Shown one piece after another: positions 10,281-18,107 of a DNA stretch of 64,000 bases. The DNA comes from Dokdonella sp. GTDB taxonomy: Bacteria > Pseudomonadota > Gammaproteobacteria > Xanthomonadales > Rhodanobacteraceae. The notes beneath the pieces were generated by a model. It searched no databases. It saw only the letters and a program-made list of their open reading frames with translations, and had not been told where the DNA came from. The position numbers and the translations under genes were made by a program. The stretch is taken from NCBI GenBank assembly GCA_016712865.1, contig JADJQH010000008.1, positions 620,001 through 684,000 on the forward strand. The letters are read 5' to 3'. Within the stretch, counting starts at the first letter, position 1; each line of letters begins with the position of its first letter.

Positions 10281-10354
10281 CCCGTAGAGCGGAGCTTGCT
10301 CCGCTGCCCCGCAATGCCCGACATCCAGCCGAGCAAGCTCGGCTCTACACGGGT
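10281..10354. repeat. Palindromic repeat overlapping the lpxB stop
   Basis: Two inner palindromes (gagcggagcttgctccgctg and cagccgagcaagctcggctc) sit within an outer inverted pair cccgtagag / ctctacacggg. The lpxB stop codon and its last codons lie inside the right arm. Close relatives of this 'gagcttgctc' palindrome occur at 25458-25546. Confidence 0.7.
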
Positions 10355-11628
10355 TTATTCAGGATTGCCGCGGCCGCATTGCGGTCGGCATCGCCGCCGA
10401 GCTGTGCGTGAAGGCGTTGATACTCGGCAAGCAGGGCGGGGTCGATGCGGCGCGTGCGCAGGGGTTCACGCAGCGCGGCGGCCAAGGCATCGGGGGTGCA
10501 GGCGTCCTGCATCAATTCCGGGACCAGTTCTCGGCCGGCCAGATGGTTGGGCAGGGAGTAGCGATCCACCTTGAGCAGGCCCAAGCCCTTGACGATGCGG
10601 TAGGTGAGGGGCGACAGCCGGTAGGCCACCACCATCGGCCGCTTGGCCAGCATCGCCTCCAGCGCTGCGGTGCCGGAAGCCAACAGCACCGCATCGGCAG
10701 CGATCATGGCTTCGTGTGCTCGCCCTTCAAGAACGAGAATCGGGAATGGGGAATTGGGAATGGAAGTGGAGCCGGGAATGGAGAATGGGGAATGGGGAAT
10801 GGTTGGATCCAAAGCGGATGCCGGGTTGCTGTTGTTTTTCTCGACTCCCGACTCGCGAATTCCCAATCCCGCTTTCGCCAGCTCTTCGGCGAAAGCACGC
10901 CGACAGGCGTCATTGGCCATCGGCGCAATCACATGCAGATCCGGGATGTCCTGGGCAAGCAGTTTGGCTGCGGCAATGAAATCCGCGCCCAGGCGGCGGA
11001 TTTCACCCAGGCGGCTGCCGGGCAGCATCGCCAGCACGGGCGCGTCGGCGGGGATGCCCAACGTGGCGCGCGCCGCGGCCTGGTCGGGATTCATGGCAAA
11101 CGCATCGGCCAGCGGATGACCGACAAAGCGCGCATCGACGCCGTGACGCGCGTAGATTTCCGGCTCCATCGGAAACAGGCACAGCACGCGGTCGGCGCTT
11201 TGGCCGATCCTAGTAGCGCGCTTCTCGCGCCAGGCCCAGATCGACGGACTCACGTAGTGGATGGTGCGAAAGCCGGCGCACTTGAGCGTGCGCTCCAGCG
11301 CAAGATTGAAATCCGGGGCATCGATGCCGATGAAGGCATCCGGGCGCAAAGCCATGGTGCGCCTTCGTACGTCACGTCGGATGCGCAACAGTTCGGGCAA
11401 GTGGCGCAGCACCTCGACCAGCCCCATCACCGCCAACTTCTCGGCCGGATACCAGGCATCCAGCCCGGCCGCGATCATCTGCGGACCCCCGATGCCGGCA
11501 AAGCGCGCTTCGGGAAAGCGCTCGCGCAGCGCCTTGATCAGCCCTGCACCCAGCAGGTCGCCGGAGGCTTCACCAGCGATGAGGATGAAGAGCGGAGAGT
11601 CGGGAATGGGGAATGGGGAATGGTTCAA
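10345..11628 (-). CDS. lpxB: Lipid-A-disaccharide synthase LpxB with in-frame repeat insertion
   Basis: LpxB joins UDP-2,3-diacyl-glucosamine and lipid X to make the lipid A disaccharide at the inner membrane. The family motifs IAGEASGDLLGAG, GIDAPDFNLALE, HYVSPSIWAWR, LPGSRLGEIRRL and LLASGTAALEAML are intact. The protein is 427 aa against about 380 for E. coli. The excess is mainly residues ~257-296 (RESGVEKNNSNPASALDP..IPHSPFSIPGS..), a translated dispersed repeat placed between the Rossmann-fold elements preceding VLEGRAHEAM. The N-terminus MNHSPFPIPDSP is also repeat-derived and the only nearby start is TTG (11628), so the true start is uncertain. The stop falls in another repeat. In relatives lpxB directly follows lpxA; here a protease gene intervenes. 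Confidence 0.92.
   Translation of the reverse strand: MNHSPFPIPDSPLFILIAGEASGDLLGAGLIKALRERFPEARFAGIGGPQMIAAGLDAWYPAEKLAVMGLVEVLRHLPELLRIRRDVRRRTMALRPDAFIGIDAPDFNLALERTLKCAGFRTIHYVSPSIWAWREKRATRIGQSADRVLCLFPMEPEIYARHGVDARFVGHPLADAFAMNPDQAAARATLGIPADAPVLAMLPGSRLGEIRRLGADFIAAAKLLAQDIPDLHVIAPMANDACRRAFAEELAKAGLGIRESGVEKNNSNPASALDPTIPHSPFSIPGSTSIPNSPFPILVLEGRAHEAMIAADAVLLASGTAALEAMLAKRPMVVAYRLSPLTYRIVKGLGLLKVDRYSLPNHLAGRELVPELMQDACTPDALAAALREPLRTRRIDPALLAEYQRLHAQLGGDADRNAAAAILNKPV
10737..10857. repeat. SPFxIP-type dispersed repeat inserted inside lpxB
   Basis: About 120 bp matching, in inverted orientation, the core of the direct repeats at 11664-11802 and 15098-15236 (shared core ggagtcgagaaaa.caacagcaac.cggcatccgctttgg, flanked by gggaatgg runs). 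Its length is a multiple of three and it is open in the lpxB frame. Confidence 0.8.
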
Positions 11629-11663
11629 AGCCGGGAGTAGTTCAAGCCTGGGAATCGAGAATG

Positions 11664-11802
11664 GGGAATCGGGAATGGTGTTGAGCCGGGAATGGAGAAT
11701 GGAGAATCGGGAGTCGAGAAAAGCAACAGCAACTCGGCTTCCGCTTTGGCTCCAACAATTCCCGGCTCCCTATTCCCGATTCCCGGCTTCTAACGCACCA
11801 AC
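11664..11802. repeat. 139-bp direct repeat, copy 1 (lpxB side)
   Basis: Identical over 139 bp to 15098-15236 except one base (cggcttccg versus cggcatccg). It is built of gggaatgg/ggagaatgg runs around a unique core and ends with gcaccaac, which in copy 2 encodes the end of LpxA (LVR-stop). Further gggaatgg-type sequence extends left to about 11595, into the lpxB N-terminal codons. Confidence 0.9.
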
Positions 11803-11858
11803 AAACGTTGTTGCAGTTTTGCGAAACCCTTCAGCGCTGTATTCGCGTGAGGAAAACG

Positions 11859-14816
11859 TTAGTCAAACCCATCCTGAAAAATGATATCCGAAGCCGGGCA
11901 ATTGCCGCCGCTTGGGCCATCGCATGGATCGCTGATGGGGAGTCCGACCATCGGAAACTCGTTGGCATCGCAACGCACCGATGGACTGCCACTGCACGAA
12001 CCATCGCCATCGGAATCCTTCAGCAGGATGTTTGTTCCGACCACATACTCAAACCCATCGACCAAGCCATCACCGTCACTGTCAACGGCCGGATACGCGT
12101 AACCGAGACGCTTGTTGCTGCCAGCTGGGAATGCAGTCGTGTAGCCCATGCCTTCAAAGGTGGTTCGTTCGTTCTCAAGAAACGTCGCGCAGTCGCCGTC
12201 CACCGATTTGCAGGCTCGATAGAACTTCTCGGCTCCTGGCGGAATGCAGGAAGGCTCGGGCGTGCAAGGCTGATAGATGTAGCCCTGAATGGTTCGCAGG
12301 TTGTAACCGGAAACTCGCGCTTGCTCGATATGCGTGGTGGTGGTCAGCAGGGTGAAATCCTGATTCGACAGCACGCAACCAGCGACACCCTGACAACCCA
12401 TCGGGAAATAATGTCCGCGGTCAACCATATGCAAAGGAATGAGATCTGGCCACGAGGCGCGTGGCTTGTATTCCGTCGTCAGCACGTAGACCGAAGCCTT
12501 GGGTACGGAAGGTGGGGTCGAAGCGGAAGGAAACGTTGGATAGCCGGGAACCGTCGCGCCTTGCGAGGTGTAGCCGCCTGCGGCAAACAAAGCGGAATGA
12601 GCGAACTGAGGTGACGTAGTATCGAGATAGTCCTTGCTGGTGCTGCCATACAGTCGGAACAGCGGCGTCACCCGATTCTTGATGACGCTGCCTGCCACCC
12701 AGCCAAGCACATTCTGTATGGCTGAATTGGCGTCGGGCCGTCCATAGCCCAGCTTCGGGTCCCAGGGAATCGACGACTGTGCCTGAAAAGTCGTGTTGAT
12801 GAGCACGGTACGCATTCCCCATGGCTGGCCGACGGGCGGAACCGGAACGCTTGGCGGCACCAGGGGATTGACCGAACGCAGGATACCCATCACGCCGGAA
12901 ATCAGCGGTGCGGACATCGAGGTTCCCGTGCACGAGCCGACACCGTCGCTCGGTGTGGTGGCAAACGAATCCCCACAACCGATGACCGTGTTCCAGTCCT
13001 TGCCTGGGTACATGCTGGAGACGATGGACTTGGCTCCAGAGACCACTTCCTGTTTCGGCAAGCTGGGTGGGCGCGACCAATTGGATCCGCATTCTCTATT
13101 GTCCCCGTATGGACAGTTCGCATAGTTCCCTGGCGATTCGTCCCAGAACGTGATGGTGTCGTCGTAGCCCCCAACCGCGACCACCCGAGGATCAGCAGCA
13201 GGAAATTGCAATCGAATCCGCCAGTTGCCCGAAGCCCCTACCAGCACAACCCCGCGCGAGTCGGCGTAGGTCATGGCCAGACACCACACGTTCGATGGAT
13301 GCGTGGCGCAATAGTCAGGCGGATCCAACGTCGCGGCCCCCAGACTCATGTTGACTATTTGCACCCCGGAATCGGCCAGCCAAGTAATGCCTTCTGCCAC
13401 ACTAGGAAAAGTAATGTTCGTAATAACGACGCCATTCCCGTCACAAAAACCAGCCGCAATCCGCGCCATGGCTACACCGCAGTGCTTACAGGTGCCTTTG
13501 AAACCCAAGCCACTGCTGACGTTGGATCCAACCAGACCAGATACATGTGTTCCGTGTCCGGCGAAGGTCACAGGGACGCCGGGCAATCCCGACGGATTGC
13601 AGCTTGGATCAGTGATCGACTCGGGCTCTTGCTCATCGACGTTGTAATCCGTTGTCGAGGTACCGCCCACATCCAGGGAAGCGGCGGGAATGAAGTTGCC
13701 ACCGATGTACTGCCCGCTCGCTGAAAACTGCCGCAATGCAGAATGATTGATGTACAGGCCGGTGTCGGTAATTCCAACCAAGGCGTAACCCGTCGCGCGA
13801 AACCACGCAGCCTCCAGGTTGAGCGTGCTCCATTCATAGTCATTGCCCAACGGGCCTAGAGGAATGTCGCCGTACACGGCGAAGCTGGATAGTTCAGTGG
13901 ATGAAAAATCCACGGCCGGAGAAACATACGCCGCCTCGATCGCCGGATCCGTCCTGAGCGAATGCAAAGCAAGCTCGACATCGATGTCGCCGGGATAGCG
14001 GATAAGCAGGTAGCGTTCCAGTTTCGCCCGAGCCGAATCTGGATGCTGATCGAGCCAAGTCTTGAGCTCGGGGTGTGCGCGCCTTGCCAGCAGAAACGCA
14101 GCCCCTTGCGGCCCCACATCGCGGAACGCAGCCAGTGGTGGATCCCCGCCAGCCGCGCCATCCACCCAAAACACGACATCTTCGGGTGTCGGTGTACCGG
14201 GCTGTCCGGAAAGCAGAGCCTCCACCAAATACGATGTGTCCTGCGCGCGCAGGTCTTGGGAGATGGGCGCCAGTATCAATGCCGCGCAAAAACTTCCTAA
14301 CCCGAGCAAGGCCCGCTGCCGACGGGCAACCAGGCCGACCAGGCCGCCGATCAAAAGCAGACCAGCAACCAGGCCGAACGAGGGCAGTGCATTCGGCGAA
14401 GGTGCGCCACTGACCGTAAAGGTGAAGTTCGCCAGGGTCTCGAACACAGGTTCCGGCACCAGAGTTTCGTAAAACCGTTCCACATGGAGTGTGTACTCCC
14501 CTCCAGGGAATGTTCCAACATCGAAGACGCCGGTGGATATCGGGTTCTGGCAGAACAGAGGATCGTCAAAATGCGTTGTTTCGAGCAACATGTGAATGGA
14601 ATTTCCCGTCTGAGTAATGGTCGGCGGGGCTGCGGAAATCCCGTCGCATTCTCCATATCGAATACTGACCGAAATCATTTCGCCAGCTACCGGGTTGGCA
14701 GGTACCAAGACCGGCGGATCAATAAACGCGAATGCGTTTGATGGGCCGATCAAACCAGCACTCATGCCGACAATCAGAGACAGGTAAAACAACCATCCGC
14801 GCTGCTTGCTCGCCAT
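11859..14816 (-). CDS. Secreted S8 (subtilisin-type) serine protease
   Basis: The 985-aa product (ATG 14816, RBS ggggaga) has a signal peptide (FYLSLIVGMSAGLI..AFA), a beta-rich domain to about residue 140, a hydrophobic helix with a following RRQR (ALPSFGLVAGLLLIGG), and then an S8 catalytic domain. Catalytic Asp351 is in VGITDTG, His421 in AGHGTHVSG, oxyanion Asn531 in GASGN and Ser633 in GTSMSAP. Many Cys residues suggest disulfides. Near the end lies a DSDGDGLVDGFE calcium-binding-type repeat, then the tail IIFQDGFD. The internal LPSxG-hydrophobic-RR segment resembles a C-terminal sorting domain but sits in the N-terminal third, suggesting fusion of two proteins. It is codirectional with lpxA and lpxB, between direct repeats. 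Substrate unknown. Confidence 0.9.
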   Translation of the reverse strand: MASKQRGWLFYLSLIVGMSAGLIGPSNAFAFIDPPVLVPANPVAGEMISVSIRYGECDGISAAPPTITQTGNSIHMLLETTHFDDPLFCQNPISTGVFDVGTFPGGEYTLHVERFYETLVPEPVFETLANFTFTVSGAPSPNALPSFGLVAGLLLIGGLVGLVARRQRALLGLGSFCAALILAPISQDLRAQDTSYLVEALLSGQPGTPTPEDVVFWVDGAAGGDPPLAAFRDVGPQGAAFLLARRAHPELKTWLDQHPDSARAKLERYLLIRYPGDIDVELALHSLRTDPAIEAAYVSPAVDFSSTELSSFAVYGDIPLGPLGNDYEWSTLNLEAAWFRATGYALVGITDTGLYINHSALRQFSASGQYIGGNFIPAASLDVGGTSTTDYNVDEQEPESITDPSCNPSGLPGVPVTFAGHGTHVSGLVGSNVSSGLGFKGTCKHCGVAMARIAAGFCDGNGVVITNITFPSVAEGITWLADSGVQIVNMSLGAATLDPPDYCATHPSNVWCLAMTYADSRGVVLVGASGNWRIRLQFPAADPRVVAVGGYDDTITFWDESPGNYANCPYGDNRECGSNWSRPPSLPKQEVVSGAKSIVSSMYPGKDWNTVIGCGDSFATTPSDGVGSCTGTSMSAPLISGVMGILRSVNPLVPPSVPVPPVGQPWGMRTVLINTTFQAQSSIPWDPKLGYGRPDANSAIQNVLGWVAGSVIKNRVTPLFRLYGSTSKDYLDTTSPQFAHSALFAAGGYTSQGATVPGYPTFPSASTPPSVPKASVYVLTTEYKPRASWPDLIPLHMVDRGHYFPMGCQGVAGCVLSNQDFTLLTTTTHIEQARVSGYNLRTIQGYIYQPCTPEPSCIPPGAEKFYRACKSVDGDCATFLENERTTFEGMGYTTAFPAGSNKRLGYAYPAVDSDGDGLVDGFEYVVGTNILLKDSDGDGSCSGSPSVRCDANEFPMVGLPISDPCDGPSGGNCPASDIIFQDGFD

Positions 14817-15097
14817 CGCAATTCTCCCCGGGTCTGGCATTGCTTCGATCGCTTGCTCTACTCAAGCACACTCAGCTGATGCAAAAGGATACCGCCGACC
14901 CATTGAGATTCTGTTCCAAGTATCGCAACGCTTCATTGTGGGCGCCATGCGATTGCCCGATTCATCGGCGACCCTGTGCAGAACTTGCCCTCAAATGCGG
15001 GGAAAGTGGTTAACAAGTTGCCCGAGAACTACCGGAACCATCCATCGGTGAGAGGATGGGGAGGTCGAGATTAGGATTGGGGACTGGGGCATGGGAC
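14817..15097. promoter_or_regulatory. Upstream region of the S8 protease gene
   Basis: About 280 bp with no coding capacity I can support. It should carry the promoter of the protease gene on the minus strand because the preceding lpxA ends before it, but I cannot point to a convincing -35/-10 pair. Confidence 0.3.
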
Positions 15098-15236
15098 GGG
15101 AATCGGGAATGGTGTTGAGCCGGGAATGGAGAATGGAGAATCGGGAGTCGAGAAAAGCAACAGCAACTCGGCATCCGCTTTGGCTCCAACAATTCCCGGC
15201 TCCCTATTCCCGATTCCCGGCTTCTAACGCACCAAC
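15098..15236. repeat. 139-bp direct repeat, copy 2 (lpxA side)
   Basis: Second copy of the repeat at 11664-11802, differing at one position. Its right end encodes the last codons of lpxA (LVR-stop on the minus strand), so this copy appears to be the one in the original location. Confidence 0.9.
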
Positions 15237-15994
15237 GACCGTTGCGAGCGTTCGATGAAATCGAGCAGCAGTTTCACGTCGGGCGCGCCTTCGGCGGCGC
15301 GGGCCAGTTCCGATCGTGCTTCGGCCAGCGGCAGGCCGGAGGTATAGAGCGTGCGGTATGCGCGCTTGATCGCCATGATGCGATCGTTCGAATAGCCGCG
15401 GCGGCGCAGGCCTTCGGAATTGATGCCCTTGGGTTCGGCAAAACTGCCGGCGACGGTCACGTACGGCGGCACGTCGCGATTGATGATGGCGCCCATCGCG
15501 GTGAAGGCGTGCGAGCCCACCTGGCAGAACTGGTGAACCAGGGTGAAGCCGCCGAGGATGACCCAGTCGTCAACGCTGACGTGCCCGGCCAGCGAGGCAG
15601 CGTTGGAGAAAATGGTGTTGTTGCCGACCGTGCAGTCGTGGGCAATGTGCACGTAGGCCATCAGCCAGTTGTCGTTGCCGATGCGGGTCAGGCCGCCGCC
15701 ATCCTCGGTGCCGCGGTTGAAGGTGACGAACTCGCGGATGACATTGCGATCACCGATTTCCAGGCGCGAACGCTCGCCATGGAATTTCTTGTCTTGCGGG
15801 GCTGCGCCAATCGAGGCGAACTGCCAGATGCGGTTGTCGCGGCCGATGCGGGTATTGCTGCCGATCACCACGTGGGAACCGATGCTGGTGCCATCGCCGA
15901 CCTCGACATCGGCCTCGATGATGCTGAACGGGCCGATGCTCACATTGCTTCCGATCCGCGCGCCGGGATCGACCAGGGCGGTTGGATGGATCAT
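15224..15994 (-). CDS. lpxA: UDP-N-acetylglucosamine acyltransferase LpxA
   Basis: LpxA transfers a 3-hydroxyacyl chain from ACP to UDP-GlcNAc, the first step of lipid A synthesis, in the cytoplasm as a trimer. The 256-aa protein starts [15 protein letters not shown] and shows left-handed beta-helix hexapeptide repeats, the catalytic-His region [15 protein letters not shown], and a C-terminal helical domain with [13 protein letters not shown]. The ATG (15994) overlaps the fabZ stop as ATGA. It is the last gene of skp-lpxD-fabZ-lpxA; the usual next gene, lpxB, is displaced by about 3.6 kb. Its final codons lie in a direct repeat. Confidence 0.97.
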   Translation of the reverse strand: MIHPTALVDPGARIGSNVSIGPFSIIEADVEVGDGTSIGSHVVIGSNTRIGRDNRIWQFASIGAAPQDKKFHGERSRLEIGDRNVIREFVTFNRGTEDGGGLTRIGNDNWLMAYVHIAHDCTVGNNTIFSNAASLAGHVSVDDWVILGGFTLVHQFCQVGSHAFTAMGAIINRDVPPYVTVAGSFAEPKGINSEGLRRRGYSNDRIMAIKRAYRTLYTSGLPLAEARSELARAAEGAPDVKLLLDFIERSQRSLVR

Positions 15995-16464
15995 CCCTCT
16001 CTCCGTTCCGCGCACAGCAATTCGGCTTCGGCAACGATCTCGCCATCGACTTTTGCCTGTCCCCAGAACAGGCCCATGCGCCTGAGCATGCGTTTTTGCT
16101 CCACCTCCAGCACCAACTGATCGCCTGGTACCACGGTGCGGCTGAAGCGGGCCTTGTCGATCTTGACCAGATAGAACAGGGCCGGCTGGTTGGGGTCCTT
16201 GGCCACGGACAACTGCACGAGTGCGCCCGATGCCTGGGCCAAGGCCTCGATCACCAGCACGCCGGGCATCACCGGGTGACCCGGGAAATGGCCCTGGAAA
16301 AACGGCTCGTTGAAGGTCACGTTCTTGATCGCCGTCAGGTGCTTGCCCGGATCCCAGGACACGACGCGATCAATCAAAAGGAAGGGATAGCGGTGCGGCA
16401 GCAACTGGGCGATCTGGCGCACATCGATCGGGCCACGCTCCGGCATCGGATTGGTTTCATTCAT
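15991..16464 (-). CDS. fabZ: 3-hydroxyacyl-ACP dehydratase FabZ
   Basis: FabZ dehydrates 3-hydroxyacyl-ACP in fatty acid synthesis, drawing on the same substrate pool as LpxA and LpxD. The 157-aa protein has [17 protein letters not shown] and the hot-dog active-site segment [11 protein letters not shown] with catalytic His, followed by [13 protein letters not shown] containing the catalytic Glu. I chose ATG 16464, which overlaps the lpxD end by 8 nt; longer open frame upstream is inside lpxD. Confidence 0.96.
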   Translation of the reverse strand: MNETNPMPERGPIDVRQIAQLLPHRYPFLLIDRVVSWDPGKHLTAIKNVTFNEPFFQGHFPGHPVMPGVLVIEALAQASGALVQLSVAKDPNQPALFYLVKIDKARFSRTVVPGDQLVLEVEQKRMLRRMGLFWGQAKVDGEIVAEAELLCAERREG

Positions 16465-17500
16465 GGGAGGGTCCATTGTCCTTGTCCGCAAGCTGCCGCG
16501 CCAGCTTGTCCAGATGTTTGAAACGTGCTGCGTTGCGTCGCCACAGTCGGCTTTCCTGTATCGGCGTACCCGACGAATACTCGCCGGCTGCGCGGATGGA
16601 GTGGGTGACAAGGCTCATCGCGGTGATGGTCACACGGTCGGCAATCGTCAAATGACCAATTATGCCAGCCGCGCCGCCAATCAGGCAGTAGCGGCCCACC
16701 CGCGTGCTGCCGGCAATCGCGGCGCAGCCGGCAATGGCGGTGTGGGCGCCGATCACCACGTTGTGGGCGATCTGGATCTGGTTGTCCAGGCGCACGTCCT
16801 CTTCCAGCACGGTGTCTTCGAGGGCGCCACGGTCGATGGTCGTGTTGGCGCCGATCTCGCAGTCATCGCCAATGCGCACGCCGCCCAGTTGCGGCACCTT
16901 GATCCAGTGGTCGCGATCAAAGGCCAGGCCAAAACCGTCGGCGCCGAGCACCGCACCGGAATGGATCAGCACGCGCTGGCCAAGCCGCACGCGACGCACC
17001 AGGGTCACGTTGGCGCCCAGGCGGGACTGTGCGCCCACCACGCAATCCGCGCCGATGGTGCAATGAGGACCGAGGACTGCCCCTGCTTCAACGCGGCTGC
17101 CGGATTCGATGACGCAAAACGGGCCAATCGACACACCCTCGGCAATTTCGGCGTCGGCGCAGATCACGGCACTGGGATGAATTCCGGGCGAGCCGGCGGC
17201 ATCGTCGGCAAACAGGGCGGCAATGCGGGCAAAGGAAACGTAGGGCTGCTCGGCAACCAGCAGCACCGTGCGCCCGGTTTCAATGCCGGCCACATCTGCG
17301 GAAGCCACGATCACAGCGCTTGCCTGGGTGGTGGCAAGCTGTGCGCGATAGCGCGAGTTGGCAAGGAAGCCCAGATCACCGGTTCCGGCCCCGGCCAGGG
17401 TGGCGACGCCGCGGATGGTGGTGTCGCGGTCGCCCAACAGTTTCAGGCCGAAGCGTTCGGCCAGATCTCCCAGACGGTGTGCATGCGCGGGCCTGCTCAT
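16457..17500 (-). CDS. lpxD: UDP-3-O-acylglucosamine N-acyltransferase LpxD
   Basis: LpxD adds the second hydroxyacyl chain (N-acyl) to UDP-3-O-acyl-glucosamine. The 347-aa product has the N-terminal uridine-binding domain (HRLGDLAERFGLKLLGD) followed by hexapeptide repeats such as GIHPSAVI, GVSIGPFCVIESGS and IQIAHNVVIGAHTAIAG, the latter holding the catalytic His. The start overlaps the skp stop (ATGA) and the end overlaps fabZ, so skp-lpxD-fabZ-lpxA are likely translationally coupled. Confidence 0.97.
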   Translation of the reverse strand: MSRPAHAHRLGDLAERFGLKLLGDRDTTIRGVATLAGAGTGDLGFLANSRYRAQLATTQASAVIVASADVAGIETGRTVLLVAEQPYVSFARIAALFADDAAGSPGIHPSAVICADAEIAEGVSIGPFCVIESGSRVEAGAVLGPHCTIGADCVVGAQSRLGANVTLVRRVRLGQRVLIHSGAVLGADGFGLAFDRDHWIKVPQLGGVRIGDDCEIGANTTIDRGALEDTVLEEDVRLDNQIQIAHNVVIGAHTAIAGCAAIAGSTRVGRYCLIGGAAGIIGHLTIADRVTITAMSLVTHSIRAAGEYSSGTPIQESRLWRRNAARFKHLDKLARQLADKDNGPSHE

Positions 17501-18048
17501 GGAATCTTCGATGATGCCTCGAAGGCGCGGCGCAGCCGCTCCAGAACCTGGTCGGTCACATCAATGCGCGGGCTGGCATACACCACGGGACTCGGCACGA
17601 TCAGGTCCATGTCATTCTCGCGGGCGAATTCAACCACGGCATTGTTGATTTCGCGCCAGCTGCGATCAAGCTCCTGGTCACTGCGCGTCTTGAGTTCGTT
17701 GCGAAGGGTTTCCCGGCTGCGCTTGATGGAGCGATCCAGGGCCTCGATTTCGCGGCGCATGGCGGTGGCTGCATCGGCCGCCAGTGTCGGCGATTCACGT
17801 TCGTAACGTGCGCGCAGTTCGGCCAACTTCGTGGACTGCGCATTCAATGCGGTATCGCGTGGGGCAAATTCGCGCTCAAGCTTCTGGCGGCTGGCGACAA
17901 CCTGCGGCGCATTGTCGAGCAGGCGTTTCATGTCGACATAACCGATGCGCGGACTCGGTGCTTGCGCAGCCAGCGGCAGGGCGAACGACATCAAGAGCGC
18001 CAGCAGCAGCGCGCAAGTCGTTGTTGCCCTTGATGCGCTACCAGCCAA
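17497..18048 (-). CDS. skp: Periplasmic chaperone Skp/OmpH
   Basis: Skp is a trimeric periplasmic chaperone that carries unfolded outer-membrane proteins to the Bam complex. The 183-aa protein has a signal peptide (LLLALLMSFALPLAAQA), then RIGYVDMKRLLDNAPQV, a long charged coiled-coil stretch (FAPRDTALNAQSTKLAELRARY...), and a C-terminal part EFARENDMDLIVPSPVVYAS. The start appears to be TTG 18048 behind a gggag RBS. It lies between bamA and lpxD, the typical order. Confidence 0.93.
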   Translation of the reverse strand: MAGSASRATTTCALLLALLMSFALPLAAQAPSPRIGYVDMKRLLDNAPQVVASRQKLEREFAPRDTALNAQSTKLAELRARYERESPTLAADAATAMRREIEALDRSIKRSRETLRNELKTRSDQELDRSWREINNAVVEFARENDMDLIVPSPVVYASPRIDVTDQVLERLRRAFEASSKIP

Positions 18049-18107
18049 GCCCGTACTCCCGCATCACGTCCGATTCAAGTATCGCTCCCCGCTCGCTCCG
18101 CGCAGGG

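Noticed and set aside
10730-15230. Runs of gggaatgg/gagaatgg repeats that look array-like
   Set aside because: Not a CRISPR array: there are no equal-length spacers between constant repeats, and no cas genes are nearby; they are low-complexity dispersed repeats.
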